A DNA stretch of 64,000 nucleotides from Pseudodesulfovibrio portus (lineage in GTDB: Bacteria > Desulfobacterota > Desulfovibrionia > Desulfovibrionales > Desulfovibrionaceae). Location: contig NZ_AP026708.1 of assembly GCF_026000375.1 (NCBI RefSeq), forward strand, positions 188,501-252,500, in the 5' to 3' direction. The notes below the pieces were generated by a model that ran no database searches, was not told where the DNA came from, and saw only the letters and a list, made by a program, of their open reading frames with translations. A program made the position numbers and the translations under genes. Positions 38,602 to 47,905 of this stretch are shown in pieces. How positions within the stretch are numbered: position 1 is the first letter of the stretch; the number at the start of each line of letters is the position of its first letter.

Positions 38602-40704
38602 CTAGAACGGGTACACGAGAGTGCTTTGACTTTCCTGTTTTTCCTCGCCCATCTTCTTGTCGATGGCGTCGATGCGCGCCTTGGCTGCCTCGCGCTGTTC
38701 CTTGCGGGCGGCATTTCGGACCACGGTGCCGAGCAGCTTCTTGGCTGTCCGGTACTTGCCACGTTTTTCGTAGATCAGGGAGGCGCGGTACATCGCAGTC
38801 AGGCACCAGATGTTTTCCTGAGGATACATCCAGGCCAATTTAAGGTAATAATCCAGTGCCTTGTCGGCATCTCCCATGGCATATTCCCCCTCTCCAAGCC
38901 AGAACAGGGTCTCGGCCTGCAGGGCGGTTGTCATGGATGCGCGCTGGTCCCACATGGTCAACAACTCGGCCTGGGCGGACTTGTATTCCTTGCGCTGCTG
39001 ATAGAGCAGGGCCATGCGCAGTCGTGTCATGACCGGGAGGGGCTCTTTGGTGGCCACCATCTGCTGATAGGTCTCCAATGCAGCCCCCTGCCTGCCTGAA
39101 TCCAGTTCCAGCCGGGTCTTGATGTCCAGCCAGGAAACCTTGAGGTTGGGAGGCAGGGTGGTTTCGTCGATGCGGTTCAGGTAGTAGGCGCTGAGCTGCA
39201 GTTTTTTGGCGTGAGCCGCATGGTCCGCCAGGTAGATCATGCTTTGGATTCCAAAGGACGAATCATCAAAGAGAAAGGCGACCCGTTTGGCCAGATCCGG
39301 GGACGGGGTCTTTTCGAAGTATTGTTGCCAGTAGGCGAGAAGGAGCAGCCGGTCCAGAGGATATTCTTCCTTGGCGAGCCGACGCAGCTTCGAAGGTTCA
39401 GCTGTCGTCCAGAAGGGGGCGTCGGTCTTTTCGTGAACATCCTGGCCGGCAGCGCCGGACAAGGCGGAGAGAACCGGATACAGCCGGTAGGCTTCGGCGG
39501 GTTGATCCGGCAGCACGTTCTTAAAGTCTTCCTTGAAGGCCAACAGCCCGGCCAATCGCAGAGTAATGGGCAGGCTCTTTTTATTCAAGTTATTCCAGAT
39601 TGTTGACGAAGACAAAAATTCCCCATTGGCAAGGGACAGGGCGAGTTTGAAATTGTTCAGCAGGGCGGCGGTCTGTTCGGAAATGAGCATGGACCCCAGC
39701 TCGTTGTCGATGGCCTTCGTGGCGTCGGTGAAGTCCATGTTCAGGATGTTGTTCCGAAAATGCGTCCACGGTCCGGAATCCGGGTTGCCCAGATACCATT
39801 GGCTGCGTGAAAGTGAGTGCGCGGCCAGGATGTTCCCAGCCCAAAAAGCGTTAGCTTTCAAATAGTTGCCTTCAAGGAATACATCAAGGTTGCTGGGCAG
39901 GCTGCCGTTTTCGACAAAAATTACGATGGAAGTCCAGAAGGTGCGGGCAGGTATGGATGATATTTCGCTAACAGCGGTGTAAGCGTCACTGAATTTTTCC
40001 AATGAAACAAGGGCCATGGCCTTGGCAATCAAGCGAGTGTCCTGGGCCGTCAGAACCGGGATGGTTTGATCGGTACCGGCTGCAGCGGCAGGGGGCGGTG
40101 AGGCCGCAGCCAGCGGGTCGATCGGGGCGGGATTGAGCAGTGCGCCAGCCGTATCCCAGAACTTGGTTTGCCAGACCTTTTGTCCGGTTGCCAGTACTTG
40201 GTCCAAAGCCGTTTTTTGAGTGTCCCTGGAAAGGGTGTAGTTGGATTCGTATGACCAATACATCTTGAGCCAGACATCCTGCCAGATGGTATCCAGGTCG
40301 GGTTCATCCTTGAATTGGCGGCGCATGGCCGAATCTTCCATGAAAGTAGCTGCTTGCGTGAACCACAGGACCGCCTTTGAAAGCGCTCCCAAGCCGCGCT
40401 GGGCCTGTCCGCCCATCCATAACCGGCGCGCTTCCAGTACCGGGTCGGTAAAAGCGGGCGTCATTTCAATGATTTCAAGTGCTTTTGCGGGCGAGTTGAG
40501 GTTGAGATAGACCTCGGCACGCTTCAGGATCGTATCAGGAGAGTCCTGCGAGGGTGCTTGAGCTATTTCCTGTTCGAGCCGGTCCCAGGCCCCGTAGTGT
40601 TCGAGCCATTCCGGGAAGGTCTGGTCAGAGGCGGCCAAGGCCGTTCCAAGACTGCATTGAAGGAGAATGGCCAGGCAAAGGGAGGTCGAGATAAGTGATT
40701 TCAT
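38602..40704 (-). CDS. Secreted tetratricopeptide-repeat protein
   Basis: A 700-aa protein with an N-terminal signal peptide (MKSLISTSLCLAILLQCSLG, cleaved near ALAA at 24). It is otherwise helix-rich with scattered tetratricopeptide motifs: EVYLNLNSPAKALEIIEM near 50, QKEYKSAQAELLTMW-like units near 600, and FWLGEGEYAMGDADKALDYYLKLAWMYPQ near 640. Full-length families of this kind are found in Desulfovibrio as periplasmic scaffolds, but no function is established here. It is the first gene of the unit with azlC. Confidence 0.82.
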   Translation of the reverse strand: MKSLISTSLCLAILLQCSLGTALAASDQTFPEWLEHYGAWDRLEQEIAQAPSQDSPDTILKRAEVYLNLNSPAKALEIIEMTPAFTDPVLEARRLWMGGQAQRGLGALSKAVLWFTQAATFMEDSAMRRQFKDEPDLDTIWQDVWLKMYWSYESNYTLSRDTQKTALDQVLATGQKVWQTKFWDTAGALLNPAPIDPLAAASPPPAAAAGTDQTIPVLTAQDTRLIAKAMALVSLEKFSDAYTAVSEISSIPARTFWTSIVIFVENGSLPSNLDVFLEGNYLKANAFWAGNILAAHSLSRSQWYLGNPDSGPWTHFRNNILNMDFTDATKAIDNELGSMLISEQTAALLNNFKLALSLANGEFLSSSTIWNNLNKKSLPITLRLAGLLAFKEDFKNVLPDQPAEAYRLYPVLSALSGAAGQDVHEKTDAPFWTTAEPSKLRRLAKEEYPLDRLLLLAYWQQYFEKTPSPDLAKRVAFLFDDSSFGIQSMIYLADHAAHAKKLQLSAYYLNRIDETTLPPNLKVSWLDIKTRLELDSGRQGAALETYQQMVATKEPLPVMTRLRMALLYQQRKEYKSAQAELLTMWDQRASMTTALQAETLFWLGEGEYAMGDADKALDYYLKLAWMYPQENIWCLTAMYRASLIYEKRGKYRTAKKLLGTVVRNAARKEQREAAKARIDAIDKKMGEEKQESQSTLVYPF

Positions 40705-41145
40705 TTTTCCTCAAACGCCGCAGGAGCGATTTTTCATTGTTTCCGATGAAGAACCATTACCAGCCTCCAAAGAAACTCTCAATGCCGTTTCATCGATTAC
40801 TTGAAGTGAAGACGTCAAAACAGGGTAGGCAAAACCTGATGGTTTTCCGACCCCGCATTTCACGCTCTATTTGTTAAAAGTTTACATAATTTACATTATG
40901 AGACAAACATATAAGTTGCTAAAATCATGATGTTTAATTTGTATCGTCTCGTAAAGAGTTGCTGCCCTTCGTGCAGTTATCGGTGAGAGTCGAAATTGAG
41001 ATGGCGTATTTTGATTGTGCAGCATCCTGACGGCATTTCCGGGATCGGGGTCAGGCTCTCAGTGAAAAACCGATCTGGATGGGTTCTGGGCAAAAAGAAA
41101 GACCCATTGCAGGGCCTTTCAAGTGGAATCGTATGGAGATGAAGT
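40705..41145. other. 441-bp gene-free stretch
   Basis: No convincing gene. The left part must hold the promoter of the TPR gene and contains an AT-rich patch at about 40870-40950. The right end holds the terminator at 41091-41119. Confidence 0.6.
41091..41119 (-). terminator. Terminator of the YHS-like gene unit
   Basis: On the minus strand AAGGCCC pairs with GGGTCTT (41099-41118, one G-U pair) and is followed by TCTTTTTG. Confidence 0.65.
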
Positions 41146-41427
41146 CTAATCGTCGGCTTTTTCGATGGTCGTGGCACCAATTTGCTTGAGGTATTTGTCC
41201 CGGCATTCGTATGAGCAGAATACGCGGACCTTCTCCCCTTCCCGGACGCGGATGGAACCGTCCCGCTCGACGTAGGTGCCGCAGATGGGGTCCTTGACCA
41301 TTTCACCGGCAGCGACTTTCTGTTTGACGACCTTCTCGCTCTGCATGCTTTTTTTCTTCTTGTCGCCCATGAAGAGCTTGTAGACGATGAAAATCGCCAC
41401 GCCGATGATGATGAACTTCAACAACAT
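41146..41427 (-). CDS. Membrane-anchored YHS/TRASH-like protein
   Basis: A 93-aa protein: one transmembrane helix (FIIIGVAIFIVYKLFM, residues 5-20), a basic linker (DKKKKS), and a metal-binding-type domain with DPICGTYV and VFCSYECRDKYL, the Cys pattern of YHS/TRASH domains. Small proteins of this kind are common and uncharacterised; a metal-sensing or chaperone role is possible. It is 23 bp after folK on the same strand. Confidence 0.83.
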   Translation of the reverse strand: MLLKFIIIGVAIFIVYKLFMGDKKKKSMQSEKVVKQKVAAGEMVKDPICGTYVERDGSIRVREGEKVRVFCSYECRDKYLKQIGATTIEKADD

Positions 41428-41450
41428 GATAAGCCTCGCTCCGGTTGCGG

Positions 41451-41954
41451 TTAGGAATCCTGCCAGATCTTGTTGCCTTCAACCCGATAGTCGATGGCGT
41501 CGAGCGCCTCGTCAATGGTCGTGCCGTCGGGAAAGACGAAATCGGGTGCCAGTTCCCTGAGGGGGATCAACACAAACGCCCTTTCCTTGGCTCGCGGGTG
41601 CGGCAGGGTCAGGAAATCCATGTCCATCTCGACATCGCCCCAGGCAATGATGTCCATGTCCAGCGGCCTGGGGCCGCCGGGGACGGCCCGGGTTCGGCCC
41701 ATCTTGGCTTCAATGGCCGTGCAGGTGGACAGGAAGCCCGGCGCCGACCAGATTTCCGCGTCGATTTCCAGTTTGATCACCTGGTTGGTGAACCACGGCT
41801 GATCCTTGATCTCGCCCTGGGGTTCTGTCTCGTAATACTCGGACACGCCCCTGAGCTTGATCTCGTCGCCGTAGTCCTCCAGCAGGACCAGTGCCTCGTG
41901 GATATTGTCTTCGGTGTCTCCCACGTTGGAGCCGAGGCTCACGTAGCAGATCAC
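41451..41954 (-). CDS. folK: 2-amino-4-hydroxy-6-hydroxymethyldihydropteridine pyrophosphokinase
   Basis: Transfers pyrophosphate from ATP to 6-hydroxymethyl-7,8-dihydropterin in folate biosynthesis. The 167-aa length is typical. Signatures are YVSLGSNVGDTEDNI, YETEP and the ATP/pterin motif GPRPLDMDIIAWG, then PHPRAKERAFVLIPL. ATG 41954 overlaps the stop of the upstream aminotransferase by four bases (ATGA), so the pair is coupled. Confidence 0.95.
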   Translation of the reverse strand: MICYVSLGSNVGDTEDNIHEALVLLEDYGDEIKLRGVSEYYETEPQGEIKDQPWFTNQVIKLEIDAEIWSAPGFLSTCTAIEAKMGRTRAVPGGPRPLDMDIIAWGDVEMDMDFLTLPHPRAKERAFVLIPLRELAPDFVFPDGTTIDEALDAIDYRVEGNKIWQDS

Positions 41955-43117
41955 AGTTTCGAAATTCTGGATACCGCCTCCTGGAGCAGATCGTTATTCA
42001 CGGTGAGGGAGATGCGGAAGTACCCTTCTCCCGGAGTCCCGAAGCCGTTGCCGGGGGTGAGCACGACGCCTGTCTGTTTCAGGACGTTGGTCACGAATTC
42101 CGACGACTTGTAGCCTTCGGGGGTGTTGCACCAGATGTAGAAGGATGCGTCCGGCACACGGTGCCTGATCCCTGCCTGTTGCAGTGCGGCGCACATGACG
42201 TCGCGGCGTTCCTTGTAGATGGCGCGGAACTTTTCGGCATGGGGCTCGCCGTTTTTCAATGCGGCTATGCCCGCTTCCTGGACGGCCTGGAAAATGCCGG
42301 AGTCCACGTTTTCCTTGATCTTGCCCAGGCCGGTGATGAGGCTCGCGTTGCCCACGGCCATGCCCACGCGCCAGCCGGTCATGTTGTAGGTCTTGGACAG
42401 GGAATGGAACTCGATGGCCACGTCCTTGGCGCCCTCGCATTCCATGATGGAAATGGGCTTGTTGGACGGATCATAGTAGATTTCAGTGTAGGCTGCGTCG
42501 GAAATGACGATCACGTCGAATTCTTTGGCCTTTTCGATAAGGCGGTCATAGAATTCCTTGGTGGCCGTGGCTGCTGTCGGGTTGTTCGGGTAGCAGACGA
42601 AGATCATCTTGGCCTTGGCCCAGGTATCGTTGCTCACCGCGTCGAGATCGACCAGGAAGTCGTTTTCCTCGAGCAGCGGCAGGTATTCCACGGTGCCGCC
42701 CGCGAATTCGGTGGCGACGCCGTAGACAGGATAGTTGGGCGTGGCCACCAGGACCGTGTCGCCGGGATTGACGAACGCCAGCGGGAAATGTGCGATGCCT
42801 TCCTTGGAGCCGATGAGGCTGACGACTTCCGTGTCGGCATTCAGATCGACATTGAAGCGCTGCTTGTACCAGTCGGCCACGGCCTGTCGATAGGCGGGCA
42901 TGCCGACATAGGAAGGATACTGGTGGTTTTTCGGCTTCTTGGCCCCTTCGCACAGGGCCTCGATGATGAAGTCCGGGGTCGGCAGATCGGGATCGCCGAT
43001 GCCCAGGCTGATGATGTCCATGCCGCTGGCGGCCACTTCGGCCTTGGCCTTGTCGATTGCCGCAAACAGATAGGGCGGCAGGGTGGAAAGGCGATCAGCT
43101 AACTTGAAATCGGACAT
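41951..43117 (-). CDS. dapL: LL-diaminopimelate aminotransferase (class I/II aminotransferase)
   Basis: A 388-aa PLP-dependent aminotransferase. The Schiff-base lysine is in HSLSKTYNMTGWRVG; other signatures are LGIGDPDLPTP, NYPVYG, YPNNPT (PLP-binding Asn) and the C-terminal FRISLTV Arg that binds the substrate carboxylate. Close match to the DapL branch that converts tetrahydrodipicolinate to LL-diaminopimelate in one step, consistent with lysA elsewhere in the window. Exact specificity is inferred. ATG 43117 has GGAG ahead; the longer frame to 43174 has no support. Confidence 0.87.
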   Translation of the reverse strand: MSDFKLADRLSTLPPYLFAAIDKAKAEVAASGMDIISLGIGDPDLPTPDFIIEALCEGAKKPKNHQYPSYVGMPAYRQAVADWYKQRFNVDLNADTEVVSLIGSKEGIAHFPLAFVNPGDTVLVATPNYPVYGVATEFAGGTVEYLPLLEENDFLVDLDAVSNDTWAKAKMIFVCYPNNPTAATATKEFYDRLIEKAKEFDVIVISDAAYTEIYYDPSNKPISIMECEGAKDVAIEFHSLSKTYNMTGWRVGMAVGNASLITGLGKIKENVDSGIFQAVQEAGIAALKNGEPHAEKFRAIYKERRDVMCAALQQAGIRHRVPDASFYIWCNTPEGYKSSEFVTNVLKQTGVVLTPGNGFGTPGEGYFRISLTVNNDLLQEAVSRISKL

Positions 43118-43264
43118 GGTTGGTGTCTCCTTGAATTCACTTTGGAAAAACTTACATAATGGGGGCCTGTGCAACTGTCAACGCGAACCGTTGCTCTTTG
43201 ACCCTACCCTTGGTAGCTAGATGGTACGGGATGCGATCCCGGGCGTTGACTACCCTTTTATTGA

Positions 43265-43292
43265 TGATATCATCCAATACTTTTCTTATATC
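43265..43292. repeat. 28-bp intergenic motif, copy 1
   Basis: Matches the reverse complement of 52176-52203 at 27 of 28 positions; contains ATCCAATACTTTTCTT. It lies 22 bp before the recombinase start codon. Confidence 0.7.
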
Positions 43293-43314
43293 AAAGTGTG
43301 ATCCCGTCGTGATC

Positions 43315-44238
43315 ATGGAGCAGAAAAAAGCAGTGAAATCAAAGGATAATCCCAATCACCCCTGGGTGGACCGCTATCTCGAGCACCTTCTTATAGAAAA
43401 GGGACTGTCGGAAAACAGCCTGGCCGGGTACGCCGCCGACCTGGCCTCCCTGCTCGGCTTTCTCAGGGACAAGTCCTTTTCTCTCAAGGACCTGACCGAC
43501 CAGACGCTTTTTCTCTACCTCACCTACCTGCGTGCCAGGGGATTGAAGAGCCGATCCCTTGCGCGCCACCTCTCCTCCCTTCGCGGTTTCTTTGCCTATG
43601 CCCTGGACGAAAAGTGGTACAAGGAGGACCCGGGGCATTTGCTGGAGAATCCCAAGCTGCCGAAAAAACTTCCGGAATTTCTGACCCGCGAGGAGATCGG
43701 CCGTGTGCTCGCCCTGCCCGACACCTCGACCAAACTCGGCATGCGCGACAAGGTCATGCTGGAGTTGCTCTATGCCGCAGGGCTGCGCGTTTCAGAACTG
43801 ATCGACATGAAGGTCCTGGATTTCGATCCCCAGACCGGCGTCCTCCGGGTCTTCGGCAAGGGAGCCAAGGAGCGTCTGGTGCCCATCCACTACACGGCCC
43901 AGGACTACCTGAACAGATATCTTGAATTCACCCGCCCCGGTTTCAAGCCCGTGCAGGACTTCATGTTCCTCAACCGATCCGGCAAGGGGCTGACCCGTCA
44001 GGGCGTATGGAAACTGATCAAAAAATTCGCCATGATGGCGGGCATTAAGAGATCGATTTCGCCGCACACGTTTCGGCATTCCTTTGCCACTCACCTTCTT
44101 GAGGGCGGCGCGGACTTGCGGACCGTCCAGATATTGTTGGGGCATGCCGATATCAGCGCGACTGAAATATACACCCACGTGGAATCCGAGCGGTTGCGGA
44201 ACATGCACCGTCAGTTTCACCCGAGATCATCCTTTTGA
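43315..44238 (+). CDS. xerD: Tyrosine recombinase XerC/XerD
   Basis: A 307-aa Xer-type recombinase of normal length. The N-terminal core-binding domain (WVDRYLEHLLIEKGLSENSLAGYAADL) is followed by the catalytic domain with Arg in AAGLRVSELIDMK, Lys in FGKGAKERLVPI, HxxR in HTFRHSFATHLLEGGADLRTVQ, His in LGHADISATEIYTHV and nucleophile Tyr in that last motif. It probably resolves chromosome dimers with FtsK, encoded at 1700-3916. Which Xer paralogue it is cannot be fixed from sequence alone. ATG 43315 is chosen; longer frames have no support. Confidence 0.92.
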   Translation: MEQKKAVKSKDNPNHPWVDRYLEHLLIEKGLSENSLAGYAADLASLLGFLRDKSFSLKDLTDQTLFLYLTYLRARGLKSRSLARHLSSLRGFFAYALDEKWYKEDPGHLLENPKLPKKLPEFLTREEIGRVLALPDTSTKLGMRDKVMLELLYAAGLRVSELIDMKVLDFDPQTGVLRVFGKGAKERLVPIHYTAQDYLNRYLEFTRPGFKPVQDFMFLNRSGKGLTRQGVWKLIKKFAMMAGIKRSISPHTFRHSFATHLLEGGADLRTVQILLGHADISATEIYTHVESERLRNMHRQFHPRSSF

Positions 44239-44261
44239 CACCAGCAATAGGCTGACATCAT

Positions 44262-46943
44262 ATGAAAAAGAAGACGGAAAAACTGGCCGCTCCCATTGTT
44301 ATCACGGCCCATGCCAACGCGGATTTCGACGCCTTGGGCGCCATGGTCGCCGCCTCCAAGCTCTATCCGGGTGCGGTGCTCATCTTCCCGGGCAGCCAGG
44401 AGACGAGTCTGCGCCATTTTTTTATCGAAAGCACCACATACCTGTTTAATTTCAAAGCGTTCAAGGACATAGACCCCGAATCCGTGGAATTGCTCGTGGT
44501 GGTGGACACCCGGCAGCGGTCGCGCATTCCGCATGTACGGCCCGTGCTCGGAAACCCCGGTCTGCGAATCCATACCTATGACCACCATCCGGACACGGAG
44601 GAGGACCTGCCCGCCGAAAAAAGCGTGGTCCGGGACTGGGGGTCCACGGTGACCATCATCACCCACGAACTCATGGAGCAGGGGATATCCCTTAACGGCG
44701 AGGAAGCCACCCTTCTCGGCCTGGGCATCTATGAAGACACCGGCGGGTTCGCCTTCAACTCCATCACCCCGCAGGACTTCGCGGCTGCCGGTTGGCTCAA
44801 GTCCCAGGGGATGGACATCGAGGCCATCAACGATATTTTGTCCCACGAGTTGTCCACCGAACAGGTCACTTACCTGGGTGAACTTCTTAAAAATGCGCAG
44901 ACATACGACATTCACGGCATCGACGTGATCATCGCCGAGATATCCACGGACAAGTTTGTTCCCGACTTCGCCCTGCTGGTGCACAAGCTCATGGACATGG
45001 AGAAGATAGACGTCTGTTTCGCTCTCGGCCGCATGGCCGATCGCATCCACGTCATTTCCCGGTCCCGTAATCCGGACGTAAACGTGGGCAAGATATGCGC
45101 CTCCCTCGGCGGGGGCGGCCATGGGGCGGCGGCTTCGGCAACGGTCAAGGACAAGACCCTGGCCGAGGTGCGTGACGACCTGTTCGCCCTGCTCTATTCC
45201 CAGATCAACCCGCAGATCGTGGTGGACAACCTCATGTCCCGCCCGGCCGTGTTCATTGAAGGCGACAAGACCATTGCCGACGCCGTCGAACTCATGACCC
45301 GGTACGGACTCAAGGACGTGCCCGTGGTTCGCCCCGGCAGCAAGCAGTGCATCGGCATTATGGGCCACAAGACCGCTGACAAAGCGGTTTCCCACCATTT
45401 GGGCAGCGTGGGCCTGAGCGAATACATGACACGGAAGTTCGAAACCGTGGAGGCCAGGACCGATCTGTACCGGGTCATGGAGATCATTCTGAGCAACCGC
45501 CAGCGAATGCTGCCCGTCATCGAAGATGGCGACCTGATCGGCGTCATCACCCGCACGGACCTCATGAACATGCTCATCGAGGAACCGGCCCGCATTCCGG
45601 ATTCCCTGCTGCCCGACCGGCGGACGGAACGGAACATTGCCGCGCAGGTCAAAAACCGGCTGCCGCAGGCCATGCTCGACCTGCTCAAGGCGGCCGGCGA
45701 CCTCGGACAGGAGCTGGGCTGGGAAGTCTACGCCGTGGGGGGCTTTGTCCGCGACATCCTGCTCGGCAGGCCCAACCTCGATCTCGATCTGGTCGTGGAG
45801 GGAGACGGCATACTGTTCGCCCGCAAATTCGCGGAGAAACTCGGCGGTCGCGTCAAGGCGCACACCAAGTTCAAGACCGCAGTGGTCATTCTGGATGACG
45901 GCCGGCGGGTGGATGTGGCCACGGCCCGGCTCGAGTATTACGAATACCCGGCCGCCCTGCCCACCGTTGAGCTTTCTTCCATTAAAATGGACCTTTACCG
46001 CCGCGACTTCACGGTCAATGCCCTGGCCCTGCGCATCAATCCCGGACGGTTCGGCCAGTTGGTGGATTTCTTCGGTGCCGAGCGCGACATCCGCAACAGG
46101 ACCATTCGCGTACTCCATTCACTGAGCTTCGTGGAAGACCCGACCCGTATCTTGCGGGCCATCCGCTTTGAGCGGCGTTTTGATTTTCAGATCGGTGGTC
46201 AGACCATGCGGCTGATCAAGAATGCCCTGAACCTCGAGCTGTTCAGCAAACTTTCCGGCACGCGGGTCATGCACGAGCTGCAGTGGATCATGAACGAGGA
46301 AGACCCGCTGGCCTGCCTGATGCGCATGGAGGAACTGGGCATCATGGAGGCAATCCATCCCCTGCTCAAGCTGAGCAGGGACCGTGTCCAGGTTCTGACG
46401 GAGTTGGTCAAGGTGCACAACTGGTACAAGCTCCTTTACCTCGAACATGAGATCACGCCGTGGAAGCTCTACGTGCTCGGCATGACCATGGGCATCAAGC
46501 GGGATCAGATACAAAAGATCACCCAGCGGCTGCACTTCACCAGGCGGGAGGAGCGGGAGTTCCTGCAACTTCGCGACATGATTGGCGATGCACTCATGAA
46601 ATTGATGGGCTGGCGAGAAGGCCGCTCCAAGTTGAGCCGCCTCTACTCCATCCTGCATCCCATCCCGGTGGAGGGCATCCTTTTTCTCATGGCGCGCAGC
46701 CGCAAGGAGCACATCCGACGCAATATTTCACAGTACCTGTCCCGGCTGCGTTACCTGACCATAGAGGTGAACGGCAATGATCTCGAGGAGATGGGCATCG
46801 AGCCCGGTCCCATTTACACCCGCATCCTCTCCAGGCTCACGGACGCCATGATCGACGGCCGTGCCACGACGCGCAAAAAGCAGTTGAAACTGGCCCAAAA
46901 ACTCCATAAGGACCTGAGTTCACACGAGGAAGATTCCGAGTGA
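44262..46943 (+). CDS. DHH-CBS-tRNA nucleotidyltransferase fusion
   Basis: An 893-aa fusion. Residues 10-190 are a DHH phosphoesterase (ANADFDALGAMVAAS, VVVDTRQ, YDHHPDTEED); 200-310 a DHHA1 domain ending in LGGGGHGAAASATV; 320-445 a pair of CBS domains (DNLMSRPAVFIEGDKTIADAVELM, VIEDGDLIGVITRTDLM). From 480 on comes a class II CCA-adding/poly(A) polymerase head with GGFVRDILLGRPNLDLDLVVEGDG and an RNA-binding tail. The order is found in deltaproteobacteria and Aquificae, where it acts as an A- or CCA-adding enzyme; the DHH part may be a nanoRNase. The CBS pair may sense adenine nucleotides. It is 23 bp downstream of the recombinase. Confidence 0.93.
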   Translation: MKKKTEKLAAPIVITAHANADFDALGAMVAASKLYPGAVLIFPGSQETSLRHFFIESTTYLFNFKAFKDIDPESVELLVVVDTRQRSRIPHVRPVLGNPGLRIHTYDHHPDTEEDLPAEKSVVRDWGSTVTIITHELMEQGISLNGEEATLLGLGIYEDTGGFAFNSITPQDFAAAGWLKSQGMDIEAINDILSHELSTEQVTYLGELLKNAQTYDIHGIDVIIAEISTDKFVPDFALLVHKLMDMEKIDVCFALGRMADRIHVISRSRNPDVNVGKICASLGGGGHGAAASATVKDKTLAEVRDDLFALLYSQINPQIVVDNLMSRPAVFIEGDKTIADAVELMTRYGLKDVPVVRPGSKQCIGIMGHKTADKAVSHHLGSVGLSEYMTRKFETVEARTDLYRVMEIILSNRQRMLPVIEDGDLIGVITRTDLMNMLIEEPARIPDSLLPDRRTERNIAAQVKNRLPQAMLDLLKAAGDLGQELGWEVYAVGGFVRDILLGRPNLDLDLVVEGDGILFARKFAEKLGGRVKAHTKFKTAVVILDDGRRVDVATARLEYYEYPAALPTVELSSIKMDLYRRDFTVNALALRINPGRFGQLVDFFGAERDIRNRTIRVLHSLSFVEDPTRILRAIRFERRFDFQIGGQTMRLIKNALNLELFSKLSGTRVMHELQWIMNEEDPLACLMRMEELGIMEAIHPLLKLSRDRVQVLTELVKVHNWYKLLYLEHEITPWKLYVLGMTMGIKRDQIQKITQRLHFTRREEREFLQLRDMIGDALMKLMGWREGRSKLSRLYSILHPIPVEGILFLMARSRKEHIRRNISQYLSRLRYLTIEVNGNDLEEMGIEPGPIYTRILSRLTDAMIDGRATTRKKQLKLAQKLHKDLSSHEEDSE

Positions 46944-47043
46944 CCGGCCATGTTTCCCGCTTGCCCTTGATGGACAAGCCGTGTAGATAAATCAGGGTGT
47001 TGGGGTGTGTGTAATCCCGGCCAAAAAACAACGGATTTGTTCT

Positions 47044-47532
47044 ATGGAAGTGCTCTGGGCGCCCTGGCGTCTCAATTATATACTTGGCCCCAAGCCCGAG
47101 GAATGTGTATTCTGCATTCCCGAGGACACGACCGAGGATGAGGAACGGTGCGTCCTGGCGCGCGGCAAGCATTGTTTCGTGATCATGAACAAGTTCCCCT
47201 ACAACAACGGGCATCTCATGATCTGCCCGTACCGCCACGTTTCAAACCTCACTGACCTGTCCCTCGAGGAGTCCGAGGACTGTATGCTGTGGCTTCGCCA
47301 TTGCACTGCGATACTGGAAAAAGCTTTTAATCCTCAAGGGATAAACGTTGGTCTCAATCTTGGAGAGGCTGCCGGGGCGGGGATAGCCCAACACCTCCAT
47401 TTCCAGATTGTTCCCCGCTGGAACGGCGATGCCTCCTTTATGGCCGTTTTCGGGGAAACCACGGTCATCCCCGAACATCTGTCTTCAACGTACAACCGGC
47501 TCAAGCCGTTGTTCGATGAAATAACCGTTTAA
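47044..47532 (+). CDS. HIT family hydrolase (Ap4A phosphorylase-like)
   Basis: A 162-aa histidine-triad protein. A CxxC pair (CVFC, probably zinc) precedes the core NKFPYNNGHLMICPYRHV, and the active-site motif is QHLHFQIVPRW, with Gln in place of the third His as in Ap4A phosphorylases and GalT. It probably cleaves diadenosine polyphosphates or related nucleotides. ATG 47044 fits the family N-terminus EVLWAPWRLNYI. It starts the run lapA-lapB-mutS. Confidence 0.9.
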   Translation: MEVLWAPWRLNYILGPKPEECVFCIPEDTTEDEERCVLARGKHCFVIMNKFPYNNGHLMICPYRHVSNLTDLSLEESEDCMLWLRHCTAILEKAFNPQGINVGLNLGEAAGAGIAQHLHFQIVPRWNGDASFMAVFGETTVIPEHLSSTYNRLKPLFDEITV

Positions 47533-47542
47533 GGAGAAATCA

Positions 47543-47896
47543 ATGCGTTTTATCAAGGTCTTGTTTCTTTTGTTTCTTTTCGTTTTTTCGATCTTTTTCT
47601 TCACAAACAACTCCGCTACGCTGACGCAGGAGTTGCAGCTGGTGCTCGACATTCCCTACGTTGCCACCCTCCACTCCATCCCCTTGCCCTTCGGCTTCAT
47701 CGTCCTGGTCGCGTTCACTGCCGGATGTCTGTTGACCATCGTCTATTTCGCGGTTGACAAATTCCGCTCCGCCTCCAAGCTCCGCGAGTGTCGGACCCGT
47801 ATGGCCAGCCTTGAGCAGGAGTTGAACTCTCTGCGCAATATGCCCATTGACGAGGCCCAGCCGTATTCCGAGGTCAAGGAAGAGGAAAAAGTCTAA
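47543..47896 (+). CDS. lapA: LapA domain (DUF1049) membrane protein
   Basis: A 117-aa inner-membrane protein with two transmembrane helices (residues 3-22 and about 47-70), then a coiled-coil tail (RTRMASLEQELNSLRN). The DUF1049/LapA family works with LapB in regulating lipopolysaccharide synthesis through LpxC turnover. It is 10 bp after the HIT gene and 9 bp before lapB, so the genes form one operon. Confidence 0.85.
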   Translation: MRFIKVLFLLFLFVFSIFFFTNNSATLTQELQLVLDIPYVATLHSIPLPFGFIVLVAFTAGCLLTIVYFAVDKFRSASKLRECRTRMASLEQELNSLRNMPIDEAQPYSEVKEEEKV

Positions 47897-47905
47897 GGAG
47901 TATGC

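Noticed and set aside
44217-46118. 633-codon minus-strand open frame opposite the DHH-CBS-CCA gene
   Set aside because: Its translation shows no family motifs and mirrors the strong codon bias of the real plus-strand gene.
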